NCBI GenBank assembly: GCA_965224515.1
Contig: OZ245051.1
Location: 620,001 to 684,000 of the forward strand
Origin: Sedimenticola_A sp040506425
GTDB taxonomy: Bacteria; Pseudomonadota; Gammaproteobacteria; Chromatiales; Chromatiaceae
Direction: 5' to 3'
Length of the DNA stretch: 64,000 nt
Shown: in pieces, positions 42,941 to 52,236 of the stretch
How the letters are laid out: every line of letters begins with the position of its first letter
Numbering within the stretch: the first letter of the stretch is position 1
Notes under the pieces: generated by a model
Database searches by the model: none
What the model was told of the DNA's origin: nothing
The model's input: the letters and a program-made list of their open reading frames with translations, nothing else
Translations under genes and position numbers: made by a program

Positions 42941-44163
42941 GCGAAGCAATCTACCTGTTGATCGGCAACAGCCAGGACAACACCCTGCAATGGTACGACC
43001 CTGCCCGCGCGGAAGATGACCGGATTCAGAGCGGCAGCCTGCATGACCTGGTGGCCGGACTGGACGAACGCCCTGTTATAGCCCTGGTGGACAGCAGCTG
43101 CCTGCGCTTGAGCTCCGTCGCTCTTCCGGCACGCAACCAGGCGCAACTGCGCAGAGCTGTACCCTACGCCCTCGAAGAGAGCCTGGCCGGAGACGTCGAT
43201 GACTTCCACTTCGCTCTTGGCAGAACACAGGGCGAGCAGACACCCGTTGCAGTGATCCAGCGGGAGATGATCAACCACTGGAAAGATCAGTTTGACCAGG
43301 AAGGCATCACCCTGCTGTTCATGATGCCGGACCTGCTTAGCGTACCTTACCAGCCACGCTGCTGGTCGGTGCTTGGCGTTGATGAACGACTGCTGTTCCG
43401 CACGGGAGAGTACAGTGGGTTTATCGCCGACCGGGAGACACCAGGCTTCATGCTGGAGACTGCCCTGCAAGGCACACCGGAAAACCAAAGGCCGGAGGCG
43501 CTCTTCCTGTATGGGGACGCCTCAATGTCCCACCCCTTGAGAAGCAGCGCCGAGGAACAGGGCCTCGAAGTGCTGGCAGGCAGTAACGGAGAACAACCGG
43601 CACTGGCACTGATGGCATCTGAGGCAACCGGCGGTCCATGCATCAATCTTCTGCAAGGGGAGTTTGCCACCACCCCCTCACTGCAGGAACGGGTTCGACC
43701 CTGGCGTCCGGCGATTGTGGCAGCAACACTCTGGCTGGCATTCACCGTTGGTGCCGAACTGTTCGACTACTGGCGACTGCAGTCAGAGAACCAGCAACTG
43801 CAGCAGCGCATCTCCAGCCTGTACCGCAAAGCTCTGCCCGACAGCAGAATGGTCAACCCGAAGGTACAGATGGAGCGGACGCTGGAGTCACTGAAACGAA
43901 AACTCGACGGCGGCGAAGGCGTCTTGCAACTGCTCGCCGTGGCGGGCGTACCGCTCAGCGAAGAGACAGGGGTTGAAGTGATGGGCATCAGTTATCACGA
44001 CAGCCGGCTCGATATGGACCTGGCCGCAGACAACCTGCAGGAGATTGAAGAGATCCGCAAGGCAGTGGCCGAAAACGACCTGCTTGCAGTTGCCCTTCAC
44101 TCCGCATCGACACGCAACAACAGGGCACGTGGAAAAATCACCCTGAAGGTGAAAGATCAATGA
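42937..44163 (+). CDS. gspL: Type II secretion inner-membrane protein GspL
   Basis: A 408-aa protein with a cytoplasmic actin-like domain (VALPARNQAQLRRAVPYALEE, a GspL hallmark) that binds GspE, one transmembrane helix near residue 252-272 (PAIVAATLWLAFTVGAELF), and a periplasmic ferredoxin-like domain. It links the ATPase to GspM/C. It overlaps gspK and gspM by 4 bp each. Confidence 0.93.
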   Translation: MSEAIYLLIGNSQDNTLQWYDPARAEDDRIQSGSLHDLVAGLDERPVIALVDSSCLRLSSVALPARNQAQLRRAVPYALEESLAGDVDDFHFALGRTQGEQTPVAVIQREMINHWKDQFDQEGITLLFMMPDLLSVPYQPRCWSVLGVDERLLFRTGEYSGFIADRETPGFMLETALQGTPENQRPEALFLYGDASMSHPLRSSAEEQGLEVLAGSNGEQPALALMASEATGGPCINLLQGEFATTPSLQERVRPWRPAIVAATLWLAFTVGAELFDYWRLQSENQQLQQRISSLYRKALPDSRMVNPKVQMERTLESLKRKLDGGEGVLQLLAVAGVPLSEETGVEVMGISYHDSRLDMDLAADNLQEIEEIRKAVAENDLLAVALHSASTRNNRARGKITLKVKDQ

Positions 44164-44651
44164 GCGAAATCTGGCAAGAGATGGCCCCAAGAGAGCGCGG
44201 CTTCCTGGTTGCAGGAGCCTTGACTGTAGGGTTCATCGTGCTCTACGCCCTGGCCTGGGAGCCACTCACAGAGAAAGTATCGGGACTGCAGTCGTCGGTT
44301 CAGGCACAACGTGAGCTGGTCTCCTGGATGGAGCAGACCACAAAACAGATTGAGCTGATCCGGGACCAGATCGGACCTGAGCTGGAGGATAGCGAGGATG
44401 ACCGGTCGCTGCTCAGTGTAGTGGATGAGTCGGCCCGCGATTCCGGACTGGGCCAGGCGGTCAAACGCATTGAACCGGCAGATGGCGGAAAGCTCAAAAT
44501 CTGGCTTGAGTCAGCAGAGTTCAACACCCTGGTCGAATGGATGGCCGACCTGCAGAGCGAAGGCATCTGGGCCGGAACAGCCCAACTGAGCCGCACCAGT
44601 GCATCGGGCCGGGTCAACGGCCGGCTTACCCTGAGCCGCCTTGGAGGATGA
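44160..44651 (+). CDS. gspM: Type II secretion protein GspM
   Basis: A 163-aa bitopic protein: short cytoplasmic start MAPRERGF, helix LVAGALTVGFIVLYALAW, a coiled coil (LQSSVQAQRELVSWMEQT) and a periplasmic ferredoxin-like domain (ESAEFNTLVEWMADLQSEG). It stabilises GspL. It overlaps gspL and gspC by 4 bp each. Confidence 0.92.
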   Translation: MSEIWQEMAPRERGFLVAGALTVGFIVLYALAWEPLTEKVSGLQSSVQAQRELVSWMEQTTKQIELIRDQIGPELEDSEDDRSLLSVVDESARDSGLGQAVKRIEPADGGKLKIWLESAEFNTLVEWMADLQSEGIWAGTAQLSRTSASGRVNGRLTLSRLGG

Positions 44652-45220
44652 ACATGGGCATTCATGCATTGATAAACAGTGCCAACCCGCCAACCGGCGG
44701 TTCAGACAACGCACTAATGCGTAGCGCACCCCATGGAGCAACCCTGCTCTTCGCCGCACTGCTGGTCATAAGCGGGGCTGACAAAATCCCCGACTGGCTA
44801 GCAGACACCACCCCTGCCACACCATCAACCAGCGGCGTAGTACAGCGTGCACCTCAGCCCATAGCCGACGAGGACGATATCGAAGAGATTACCGACTGGG
44901 ATCTCTTTGGTACAGCCCAGCACTCTCCCGTGAACAGGCAGGCAAGCATCAATGCCCCACAGACCCGGCTGCAGCTGACCCTCAGAGGTGTAATTGCCGG
45001 TGAGGAGGCTGAAGGCTGGGCAATGATCACCGCAGGCAAGGGCAAGGAGAAACGCTATCGCAAAGGCGACAGCGTAACACCGGGCGCCCTGTTGGCTGAA
45101 ATACACCCGGACAGAGTCCTGCTGGAGCGAAACGGCCAGCTTGAAACATTGAAACTGATCAAGAAAAAGGCTGGCGTCAGGTTAACAGCTGCCGCCCCCG
45201 CCCCTCTCAATAAAGATTGA
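44648..45220 (+). CDS. gspC: Type II secretion protein GspC (short form)
   Basis: A 190-aa protein: one N-terminal helix (GATLLFAALLVISGADKI), a linker, then the homology-region domain (ITDWDLFGTA, TRLQLTLRGVIAGEE, KRYRKGDSVTPGALLAEIHP, RVLLERNGQLETLKL). There is no PDZ domain at the C terminus, so it is shorter than classical 270-300 aa GspC. It bridges the inner-membrane platform to GspD. It is placed after gspM and before gspD, which departs from the usual gspC-first order. Confidence 0.9.
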   Translation: MNMGIHALINSANPPTGGSDNALMRSAPHGATLLFAALLVISGADKIPDWLADTTPATPSTSGVVQRAPQPIADEDDIEEITDWDLFGTAQHSPVNRQASINAPQTRLQLTLRGVIAGEEAEGWAMITAGKGKEKRYRKGDSVTPGALLAEIHPDRVLLERNGQLETLKLIKKKAGVRLTAAAPAPLNKD

Positions 45221-45222
45221 AT

Positions 45223-47220
45223 ATGATGATTAAGTCCAAGCTCAACACAGTGACACGCAGATGGAGACGACGCCTGGTTGCCGGCATCCTGGCCTTCAAC
45301 GTCACCCTCGCCTTCGGTGGCGGCATCACCCTCAACCTGGATGGTGCCGACATCAAGACCCTGGTCACCGTGGTCTCTGAGGCCACCGGCACCAACTTCA
45401 TCGTCGACCCCAGGGTAAAAGGCAAGGTGACCGTGGTCTCCGCCAAGCCCATGGATGAGAATGAGCTCTACCAGGTCTTCCTCTCCATTCTCGACGTACA
45501 CGGCTTTGCAGCGGTGGAATCAGGTGACGTGATACGGATCATCCCCGAAACCACAGCCAAGCAGACATCGGTACCGGTGGCCACGGCGAAAAGGCCAGGC
45601 AATGGCGACCAGGTGGTCTCCCGTCTCATCGAGCTGAAACATGTGCCCGCCCGTGAACTGGTGCCCCTGCTGCGTCCCCTGATACCCCAGGACGGTAGCA
45701 TCGCGGCCCACGCCTCGAGCAACATTCTGATCGTAACCGACCGGGCCAGAAACCTGGCACGGCTGATGGAGATCATCAGCCGCATCGACACCGTGAGCGA
45801 GGGCGAGATCGAGATCATCCCCCTGCGCCACGCTGCGGCCTCTGAAGTTGTCCGCCTGGCCACCCAGCTGGTGGGCCGTACCCAGGTCGCCACCAAGGAG
45901 GGCGGGTCTGAAATCGGCGTGCGCCTGGTGGCCGACGAGCGCAGCAACACCGTCCTGCTCAGTGGAGACTCTGCCGCACGATTGCGTTTTCGCACCATGA
46001 TTTCACACCTGGACACTCCTCTTGAAACCAAGGGCAATACCCAGGTGATCTACCTGCGCTACGCCAACGCCAAGGAACTGGTGCCGGTACTGCAGGAGAT
46101 CAGTAACATCCACAAACCTGAGGCCGGGCAGAAAGGCCCCGCCCAGCTGAACAAGGTCGCGATCCAGGCCCACGAGAGCTCCAACGCCCTGGTCATCTCC
46201 GCTCCACCGGACACCATGAACTCACTGAGGGAAGTGATCCGCGGTCTCGACACCCGTCGTGCCCAGGTACTTGTAGAAGTCGTCATCGCCGAGGTCACCA
46301 CCGACAAGACCGGCGACCTGGGCATCAACTGGACCTCCAGCCTGGGAACCCAAAAAGGCTTCATCGGCGGCGTGGCCCAACCCGGAGACCTCGGCGGAAC
46401 CGATGCCCTGGGGGCAGCGGGAACGGCCTTGGCCCTGGGTTCCGGTCTCAACCTCGGCTACGTCATCGGCGGCACCGTGCGCGCCCTGCTGCGGGCCCTG
46501 GCCACAGACGGCAAGACCAACATCCTCTCCACCCCAACACTGGTCACACTGGACAATGAAGAGGCAACCATCACCGTCGGCGACAATGTCCCCTTCGTCA
46601 CCGGCCAGTACACCAACGACAACAGCACACCGGACAACCCCTTCCAGACCATCGAGCGCAAGGATGTGGGCATCGTCCTCAAGGTCAAACCCCAGATCAA
46701 CGAAGGGGACGCCGTGATGCTGGAGCTGAACCAGGAGGTCTCCGCGGTGGACAGCACCACGGCAGGCTCCGAACTGCGCACCAAGAAACGCCAGATCCAG
46801 ACCAAGGTACTGGTCAACGACGGCGACATGCTGGTACTGGGCGGACTGATGCAGGACACCTCCCAGGAGAGCCATGGAAAGGTACCGGGCCTGGGTGATG
46901 TACCCGTGGTAGGCAACCTGTTCAAGAGCCGCAGCGCCGAAAACCACAAGACCAACCTGATGGTATTTTTGAAACCGACCATCATGCGCGATGCCGAGGA
47001 CGGCATTACCCATACCTCGCGCAAGTACTACCGGATGCGCGACACCCAGGCGCGGCAGAAGCATCATGACGTTCGCCTCCTGCTCGGAGAGAAACCGAAC
47101 ATACTGCCTTCAGAGATGGAACAGTGCTGCAATGACCCTGAGGAGAGAACCACCGAGCCCCCTGAAGAGGCGCAGACCACATCCGGTGTCGACTGGTCCA
47201 GGATCTCCGGAGGCGACTGA
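45223..47220 (+). CDS. gspD: Type II secretion secretin GspD
   Basis: A 665-aa outer-membrane secretin. Signal region RRLVAGILAFNVTLAFG, an N0 domain (LNLDGADIKTLVTVVSEATG), N1-N3 domains (LIELKHVPARELVPLLRPL, VIYLRYANAKELVPVLQEI), and the C-terminal secretin domain with VPGLGDVPVVGNLFKSR. The periplasmic start could be ATG 45223 or 45226; a TTG at 45217 overlaps the gspC stop. A C-terminal tail after LMVFLKPTIMRD may be the S-domain for a pilotin. It overlaps gspE by 1 bp. Confidence 0.95.
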   Translation: MMIKSKLNTVTRRWRRRLVAGILAFNVTLAFGGGITLNLDGADIKTLVTVVSEATGTNFIVDPRVKGKVTVVSAKPMDENELYQVFLSILDVHGFAAVESGDVIRIIPETTAKQTSVPVATAKRPGNGDQVVSRLIELKHVPARELVPLLRPLIPQDGSIAAHASSNILIVTDRARNLARLMEIISRIDTVSEGEIEIIPLRHAAASEVVRLATQLVGRTQVATKEGGSEIGVRLVADERSNTVLLSGDSAARLRFRTMISHLDTPLETKGNTQVIYLRYANAKELVPVLQEISNIHKPEAGQKGPAQLNKVAIQAHESSNALVISAPPDTMNSLREVIRGLDTRRAQVLVEVVIAEVTTDKTGDLGINWTSSLGTQKGFIGGVAQPGDLGGTDALGAAGTALALGSGLNLGYVIGGTVRALLRALATDGKTNILSTPTLVTLDNEEATITVGDNVPFVTGQYTNDNSTPDNPFQTIERKDVGIVLKVKPQINEGDAVMLELNQEVSAVDSTTAGSELRTKKRQIQTKVLVNDGDMLVLGGLMQDTSQESHGKVPGLGDVPVVGNLFKSRSAENHKTNLMVFLKPTIMRDAEDGITHTSRKYYRMRDTQARQKHHDVRLLLGEKPNILPSEMEQCCNDPEERTTEPPEEAQTTSGVDWSRISGGD

Positions 47221-48794
47221 TGCAAGACAACTTCGAACCCGAATCGATCCTGCTCAGCGACGGCTTTGAGGCGACCAGCCAGTTCGTCATCCCGCCCAAC
47301 GAAGAGGAGCTGGCCCCGCCCTACAGCATCAAGACCACCTCCTTCGCCTTCTCACGGCGAAACGGCGTCCTGATCTCTGAACAGGGCCCCGAAGGCGCCC
47401 TGGTACTGCACCGCCCCGATGCAACCCTCGATGCACTGGTAGAGATGCGCCGCCTTATGGGTGTGCCTGTCAGCTTCCGCCAGATCAGTGAGGATGAGTT
47501 TGAGAAACTGCTGACCAGCACTTACGAACACGACTCGGACCAGGCCATGGAGGCGATGGAGGACCTGGGCGACGAGTTCGACCTGGGCAGCGTGATCAAC
47601 GAACTCCAGGAACCCGAGGATCTGCTCGAAAGCGACGACGACGCACCCATCATCCGCCTGATCAATGCCCTGCTCACCCAAGCGATCAAGGAGGACGCCT
47701 CGGACGTCCACATAGAGCCAATGGAAAACCGACTGCTGGTACGCTTCCGTGTCGACGGCGTACTGCGGGAGATACTGCAGCCCAAGCGTGTCTATGCCCC
47801 CCTCATCGCTTCACGCATCAAGGTGATGGCCAAGCTGGATATTGCCGAGAAACGCCTGCCCCAGGACGGCAGGATCTCCCTCAGGCTTGCAGGTCGCGCG
47901 GTGGATGTGCGTGTTTCCACCATCCCAAGTGCCCATGGAGAGCGGGTGGTACTCCGCCTGCTGGACAAGCAGGCGGGCCGGCTTGACCTGGACCACCTCG
48001 GCATGGCCAGTAAAGTAAAGACACAGTTCAAAGAGGTGATCCACCGCTCCCACGGCATCATACTGGTCACCGGCCCCACCGGCTCGGGCAAGACCACCAC
48101 TCTCTATTCAGTACTTGAGTCACTTAACGAGAGCTCCCGCAACATCCTCACCGTCGAGGACCCCATTGAGTACTACCTGGACGGCATCGGCCAGACCCAG
48201 GTAAACAGCAAGGTGGATATGACCTTTGCCCGGGGACTGCGCGCCATCCTGCGCCAGGACCCCGACGTGGTGATGGTGGGCGAGATCCGTGACTCGGAGA
48301 CAGTGCAGATCGCCATCCAGGCCAGTCTCACCGGCCACCTGGTACTCTCCACCCTGCACACCAATACCGCGGTGGGTGCGGTGACCCGCCTGCGGGACAT
48401 GGAGGTGGAGCCCTTTCTGCTCTCATCCAGCCTGCTCGGTGTTGTCGCCCAACGCCTGGTGCGCCAACTCTGCCCCCACTGCCGTGAAGCCTATGAACCC
48501 ACCGAAAGTGAGCTGAAGCTGCTCAGCCTCGAACCCGGCAAAGTGAAACAACTCTACCGCGCCAAGGGCTGCCCGGATTGCAAGGGCAGCGGCTACCAGG
48601 GACGCAAGGGCATCTATGAACTGGTCCTGGTGGACAGCACCCTTCAGTCAATGATTCACGACGGCGCCAGCGAGGCGGAGATGGAGGCCCATGCCCGCAA
48701 GAGCACCCCCGGCATCTGGCAGGATGGAGCTCTCAAGGTTGCCCGGGGCGAGACCACCGTTGATGAACTGCTGCGCGTGAGTCAGTCCGGCTGA
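47220..48794 (+). CDS. gspE: Type II secretion ATPase GspE
   Basis: A 524-aa hexameric ATPase driving pseudopilus assembly. N-terminal domain binds GspL; N2 domain has DASDVHIEPMENRLLVRFRV. Walker A is VTGPTGSGKTTTLYSV, the Asp box TVEDPIEYYLDGIGQTQV, Walker B DVVMVGEIRDSET and the His box GHLVLSTLHTNTA. A tetracysteine zinc site CPHCREAYEP and CPDCKGSGYQG is intact. It overlaps gspD and gspF by 1 bp each. Confidence 0.97.
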   Translation: MQDNFEPESILLSDGFEATSQFVIPPNEEELAPPYSIKTTSFAFSRRNGVLISEQGPEGALVLHRPDATLDALVEMRRLMGVPVSFRQISEDEFEKLLTSTYEHDSDQAMEAMEDLGDEFDLGSVINELQEPEDLLESDDDAPIIRLINALLTQAIKEDASDVHIEPMENRLLVRFRVDGVLREILQPKRVYAPLIASRIKVMAKLDIAEKRLPQDGRISLRLAGRAVDVRVSTIPSAHGERVVLRLLDKQAGRLDLDHLGMASKVKTQFKEVIHRSHGIILVTGPTGSGKTTTLYSVLESLNESSRNILTVEDPIEYYLDGIGQTQVNSKVDMTFARGLRAILRQDPDVVMVGEIRDSETVQIAIQASLTGHLVLSTLHTNTAVGAVTRLRDMEVEPFLLSSSLLGVVAQRLVRQLCPHCREAYEPTESELKLLSLEPGKVKQLYRAKGCPDCKGSGYQGRKGIYELVLVDSTLQSMIHDGASEAEMEAHARKSTPGIWQDGALKVARGETTVDELLRVSQSG

Positions 48795-50017
48795 TGGCGG
48801 CCTATGAATACACAGCCCTGGACGAGAAGGGCAAAAAACGCAAAGGCATCATCGAGGGGGATACCGCGAAGCATGTACGCAGCCAGCTACGCGGCCAGAA
48901 CCTATCCCCCCTCTCGGTGACCGAGGTCCAGGAATCGAAACGACCCCGCAAGAGCAAACACAGCTTTTCCCTTCCCGCCAGGGGGCTCGATGCCGCCTCA
49001 CTCGCCCTGGTCACCCGCCAGCTGGCCACCCTGGTACGCTCGGGCATGCCTATAGAATCCACCCTGGACGTGGTGACGCGGCAGTCCGAGAAGCAGTCAA
49101 TCCGCCGGGTACTGGTATCAGTGCGCGCCAAGGTACTGGAGGGTCACAGCCTGGAGAGCGGCCTTGGAGAATTCCCCGGCAGCTTCTCCGATCTCTACCG
49201 CGCCACTGTTGGAGCAGGAGAAAAATCGGGTCATCTCGATCACGTTTTGGAACGTCTCGCCGACCATACAGAGGCTCAGCAGGCCCTGCGCCAGAAGATC
49301 ATCATGGCCCTCTTCTACCCCGCCATGCTCACCGTGATGGCTGTACTGGTAACCGTGGCACTGATGACCTACGTGGTACCCGAGGTGGTACAGGTATTCG
49401 AGGGCATAGGCCAGGAGCTCCCCCCCCTGACCGTGGGCATGATCGCCACCAGTGATCTGTTGCGGGACTATGGCCTCTACATGCTGCTGGCGCTGTTCGC
49501 GGGGGGCATCGCCTTCCGACAGCTGATCTCCTATCCGGGACCACGAAAAAACTATCACCGCATGCTGATCAGGCTGCCGGTGATCGGCAGACTGGTCAAG
49601 GCGCTGAACACCGCCCAGTTCGCCCGCACTCTGGGTATCCTCACCTCAAGCGGCGTTGCGGTGCTCGAAGGGATGCTGATCTCCGCCCAGGTGGTCTCCA
49701 ACCTGCCGATGCGCGAGGCGGTGACCGAAGCGGCAAAGAAGGTTCGCGAAGGGGGTGGTCTTTCAGCCTCTCTGGACGCCAGCCGGCTGTTTCCGCCGAT
49801 GACACTCTCTCTCATCGCCAGTGGCGAAAGCAGTGGCAACCTGGGTGAGATGCTGGAACGCTCGGCGGACAATCACGAGCGGGAGGTGGAGAGCAGCATC
49901 ACCACCGTCATGGGGCTGTTCGAACCCCTGCTGATCCTGCTCATGGGTGGCCTGGTGTTGACCATTGTACTGGCCATACTGCTGCCGATCTTCGATCTCA
50001 ATCAATTGGTCCAATAA
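48794..50017 (+). CDS. gspF: Type II secretion platform protein GspF
   Basis: A 407-aa inner-membrane protein with two cytoplasmic GspF domains and three transmembrane helices. It contains DAASLALVTRQLATLVRSGM, YPAMLTVMAVLVTVALMTYV, a second repeat with LNTAQFARTLGILTSSGV and the C-terminal helix LLILLMGGLVLTIVLAILLP. Last gene of the gspGHIJKLMCDEF run. A weak hairpin (AACCCGC/GCGGGTT, 50025-50055) follows. Confidence 0.96.
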   Translation: MAAYEYTALDEKGKKRKGIIEGDTAKHVRSQLRGQNLSPLSVTEVQESKRPRKSKHSFSLPARGLDAASLALVTRQLATLVRSGMPIESTLDVVTRQSEKQSIRRVLVSVRAKVLEGHSLESGLGEFPGSFSDLYRATVGAGEKSGHLDHVLERLADHTEAQQALRQKIIMALFYPAMLTVMAVLVTVALMTYVVPEVVQVFEGIGQELPPLTVGMIATSDLLRDYGLYMLLALFAGGIAFRQLISYPGPRKNYHRMLIRLPVIGRLVKALNTAQFARTLGILTSSGVAVLEGMLISAQVVSNLPMREAVTEAAKKVREGGGLSASLDASRLFPPMTLSLIASGESSGNLGEMLERSADNHEREVESSITTVMGLFEPLLILLMGGLVLTIVLAILLPIFDLNQLVQ

Positions 50018-50083
50018 GAAACCCAACCCGCCAACGATACAATCAAGTGCGGGTTAACGCCGTCAGAAGGTGACGCCCATCGG

Positions 50084-51010
50084 CTATCCATCACTCTTCA
50101 CAGCAACGGCGGTTGCCGTTATCACCTGCTGCTTCTGTGCCGCCTCATTCCAGGGACCCGCCTTGGGCCCGTCATCGGGATCAGGATAGCTCATCATCGA
50201 GGGGGCAAAGCCACGGGTTGCCAGCTCCACCCTGATCGCCTGGCCCGGCTCACCATTGAAGCTGTCGATGAAGTTACGGAAGCCCAGGGTCTGGTCAATA
50301 CCCAGTTTGTCAGCCTCCACAGGCTCATCTGCCAACAGCAGACAATCATCAACCGGCGTCTCATTTGAAGGGAGGCGATACTGACCGGCGCGATCCTTGA
50401 TGACACAGAAGTGACCCAGGGTTGTCTCCAGTTTCACGAGCCCTCGAAAACCCTGCTGCTCCAGACGCTGAAGATAATCCTCCAGCCATGGAATGATCGA
50501 CTCGCTGAACGGCGACCGGTTGAAGCCGAATCCTGTGGTTGCCGAAGGCAGATTTGAAAGCTTGACCTGCCGATGCGCTGCCCCCTCCTCCAACCCTGCA
50601 GGCTGGCTGATCGATGAAGAACGACCGCGTTCCGCAACCCTTAACAACCGACTCTCCAGTTGGGATATCTGTGAACGCAAAGCCCAGCGCTCATCGCTGG
50701 CTTCGCTGTTATTGATGTAGAGCCAGCCGGCCAGCGAAACATTGAAACCCAAAAGCAACACCATGGCGATCTTGATTCCGGCAGGCGTATTCTTGCGCTC
50801 AACAGATGCGGCAACACCTGCCAGTTCTGCACGCAGATCATTCATCTGCTGTTCTGATTCCAGCCGGCGTTGATCGTAGTGCGATGTCAGCTCCCCGGTC
50901 ATGGTTATCCGGGTCTGGTTCAGCATGTGAAGCATCTGGGCAGTTGACAGCCTCGTGCCGGCCCCTGAGTCACCCTCACTCACCGCTCTATTCTGATTAT
51001 TCCGCTGCAT
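50084..51010 (-). CDS. Unknown single-pass membrane protein between the gsp and exeAB operons
   Basis: A 308-aa protein: a cytoplasmic N-terminal coiled region (YDQRRLESEQQMNDLRAELA, about 45-70), one transmembrane helix (IKIAMVLLLGFNVSLAGWLY, about 79-98), a short periplasmic coil (LRSQISQLESRLLRV), then a periplasmic alpha/beta domain. That domain has ESIIPWLEDYLQRLEQQGF, LGHFCVIKDRAGQY, VDDCLLLADEP (two Cys that could form a disulfide) and IRVELATRGFAP. It converges on gspF and is divergent from exeA. I cannot assign a family. Position suggests an accessory envelope function linked to secretion, which is only inference. Confidence 0.7.
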   Translation of the reverse strand: MQRNNQNRAVSEGDSGAGTRLSTAQMLHMLNQTRITMTGELTSHYDQRRLESEQQMNDLRAELAGVAASVERKNTPAGIKIAMVLLLGFNVSLAGWLYINNSEASDERWALRSQISQLESRLLRVAERGRSSSISQPAGLEEGAAHRQVKLSNLPSATTGFGFNRSPFSESIIPWLEDYLQRLEQQGFRGLVKLETTLGHFCVIKDRAGQYRLPSNETPVDDCLLLADEPVEADKLGIDQTLGFRNFIDSFNGEPGQAIRVELATRGFAPSMMSYPDPDDGPKAGPWNEAAQKQQVITATAVAVKSDG

Positions 51011-51152
51011 CGTATCGACCTGTTTACGTTTGATAGAACAAGACTAATGCTTATATTTCCCACATTCGACAGCCGCTCATCCCAAAGGTGAAGGGGGTCT
51101 GTTTTTTGTGTGACCCACTTCATACTTACAACTTTTATTCATCCAAAGTCGC

Positions 51153-51180
51153 CATTGAACAGCGGCTGAAGACTTATAAT
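51153..51180 (+). promoter_or_regulatory. Candidate exeA promoter
   Basis: A perfect TATAAT (51175-51180) lies 32 bp before the exeA ATG. The nearest -35-like hexamer, TTGAAC, leaves only a 14-bp spacer, so the -35 assignment is weak. Confidence 0.35.
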
Positions 51181-51212
51181 TTCACGATCAGCCCCAGGAC
51201 AAGATTAAAACC

Positions 51213-52235
51213 ATGGACATCTCCACGTTCGGCTTTAAAACAAATCCTTTCTCCATCACACCGGACCCCAGGTTCCTCTACCTGAGCCCTGGTCACGAAG
51301 AGTGCCTTGCGCATCTCCTCTATGGTGTGGGACCAAACGGCGGCTTCGTACAGGTAACCGGTGAAGTTGGCACGGGAAAAACCCTGCTCATTCGCAAACT
51401 CCTTGAGCAGCAGGTGAAGGGGGTGGAGATCGCCTTCATATACAATCCCAAGCTTTCACGCCGGGGATTTCTGGCGGCCATCTGCGATGAGTTTCGCATC
51501 AGCTATCCCCGCCCGGTGAGATCATCCAAGGACCTGGTGGACAGACTGGTTGCCCACCTGCTGAAAAGCCACTCCCAGGGCAAGCGCAGTGTCATCCTGG
51601 TGGACGAGGCCCAGGCGCTCAATCCACGCGTGCTGGAGACAGTGCGCCTGCTGACCAACCTGGAGACCAGCCGCTACAAGCTTCTGCGTATTATCCTGGT
51701 GGGACAGACCGAACTGCAGGAGATGATGGCAAGACCCGATCTCCGCCAGATATCCCAGAGAGTCACTGCGCGCTATCACCTGCGACGTCTCAAGCTGAGC
51801 GAAACCAGAACTTACATCAGGCACCGCCTGCAGGTTGCAGGCATATGGGACAGGCTCTTCACGCCTGCTGCCACCGGGCTGCTCCACTTTATTGCCAAGG
51901 GAACTCCCCGCCTGATAAACAGCATTGGTGAACGCGCCCTGTTGGGAATGTTTGCATCCAACAGCGGACGGGTGGGCGCCATGACTGTACTCAAGGCCGC
52001 ACGGGAAGTACTACCGGCACGTTCCATCCTGCCCTCGTCAAAGCAGCTTACCGTAACCGCAAGCCTGCTGTTTGGGGCCACCCTTACCATGAGCGCAGCT
52101 TCCTTTGTGGGTACCGCTGAAACACCGGAAAAAGAGGCCAGGAGCAACCCCGCCGTCAGCGATATCCAGACTACCCCCCTGGTACCGCCACCCGAAGACC
52201 AGATCGCCGGCACCACCGAATCAAGCGGAGTGTGA
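51213..52235 (+). CDS. ExeA/GspA-type AAA ATPase, short form
   Basis: A 340-aa AAA protein. It begins with the family start DISTFGFKTNPFSITPDPRF. Walker A is VTGEVGTGKTLLI (about 50-57), Walker B VILVDEAQALNPRV (about 128-140), sensor ILVGQTEL and the arginine-finger region LRQISQRVTARYHL. A hydrophobic segment near 283-302 (TASLLFGATLTMSAASFVG) may cross the membrane and leave about 40 periplasmic residues. Aeromonas ExeA is about 547 aa and ends in a peptidoglycan-binding domain, absent here. ExeA/ExeB move and assemble the GspD secretin through the cell wall. The gspB gene begins 1 bp after its stop. Confidence 0.88.
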   Translation: MDISTFGFKTNPFSITPDPRFLYLSPGHEECLAHLLYGVGPNGGFVQVTGEVGTGKTLLIRKLLEQQVKGVEIAFIYNPKLSRRGFLAAICDEFRISYPRPVRSSKDLVDRLVAHLLKSHSQGKRSVILVDEAQALNPRVLETVRLLTNLETSRYKLLRIILVGQTELQEMMARPDLRQISQRVTARYHLRRLKLSETRTYIRHRLQVAGIWDRLFTPAATGLLHFIAKGTPRLINSIGERALLGMFASNSGRVGAMTVLKAAREVLPARSILPSSKQLTVTASLLFGATLTMSAASFVGTAETPEKEARSNPAVSDIQTTPLVPPPEDQIAGTTESSGV

Positions 52236-52236
52236 T

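Noticed and set aside
42517..43488. 323-codon minus-strand frame across gspK/gspL
   Set aside because: Antisense to two confident T2SS genes with overlapping stop/start; no signal or domain.
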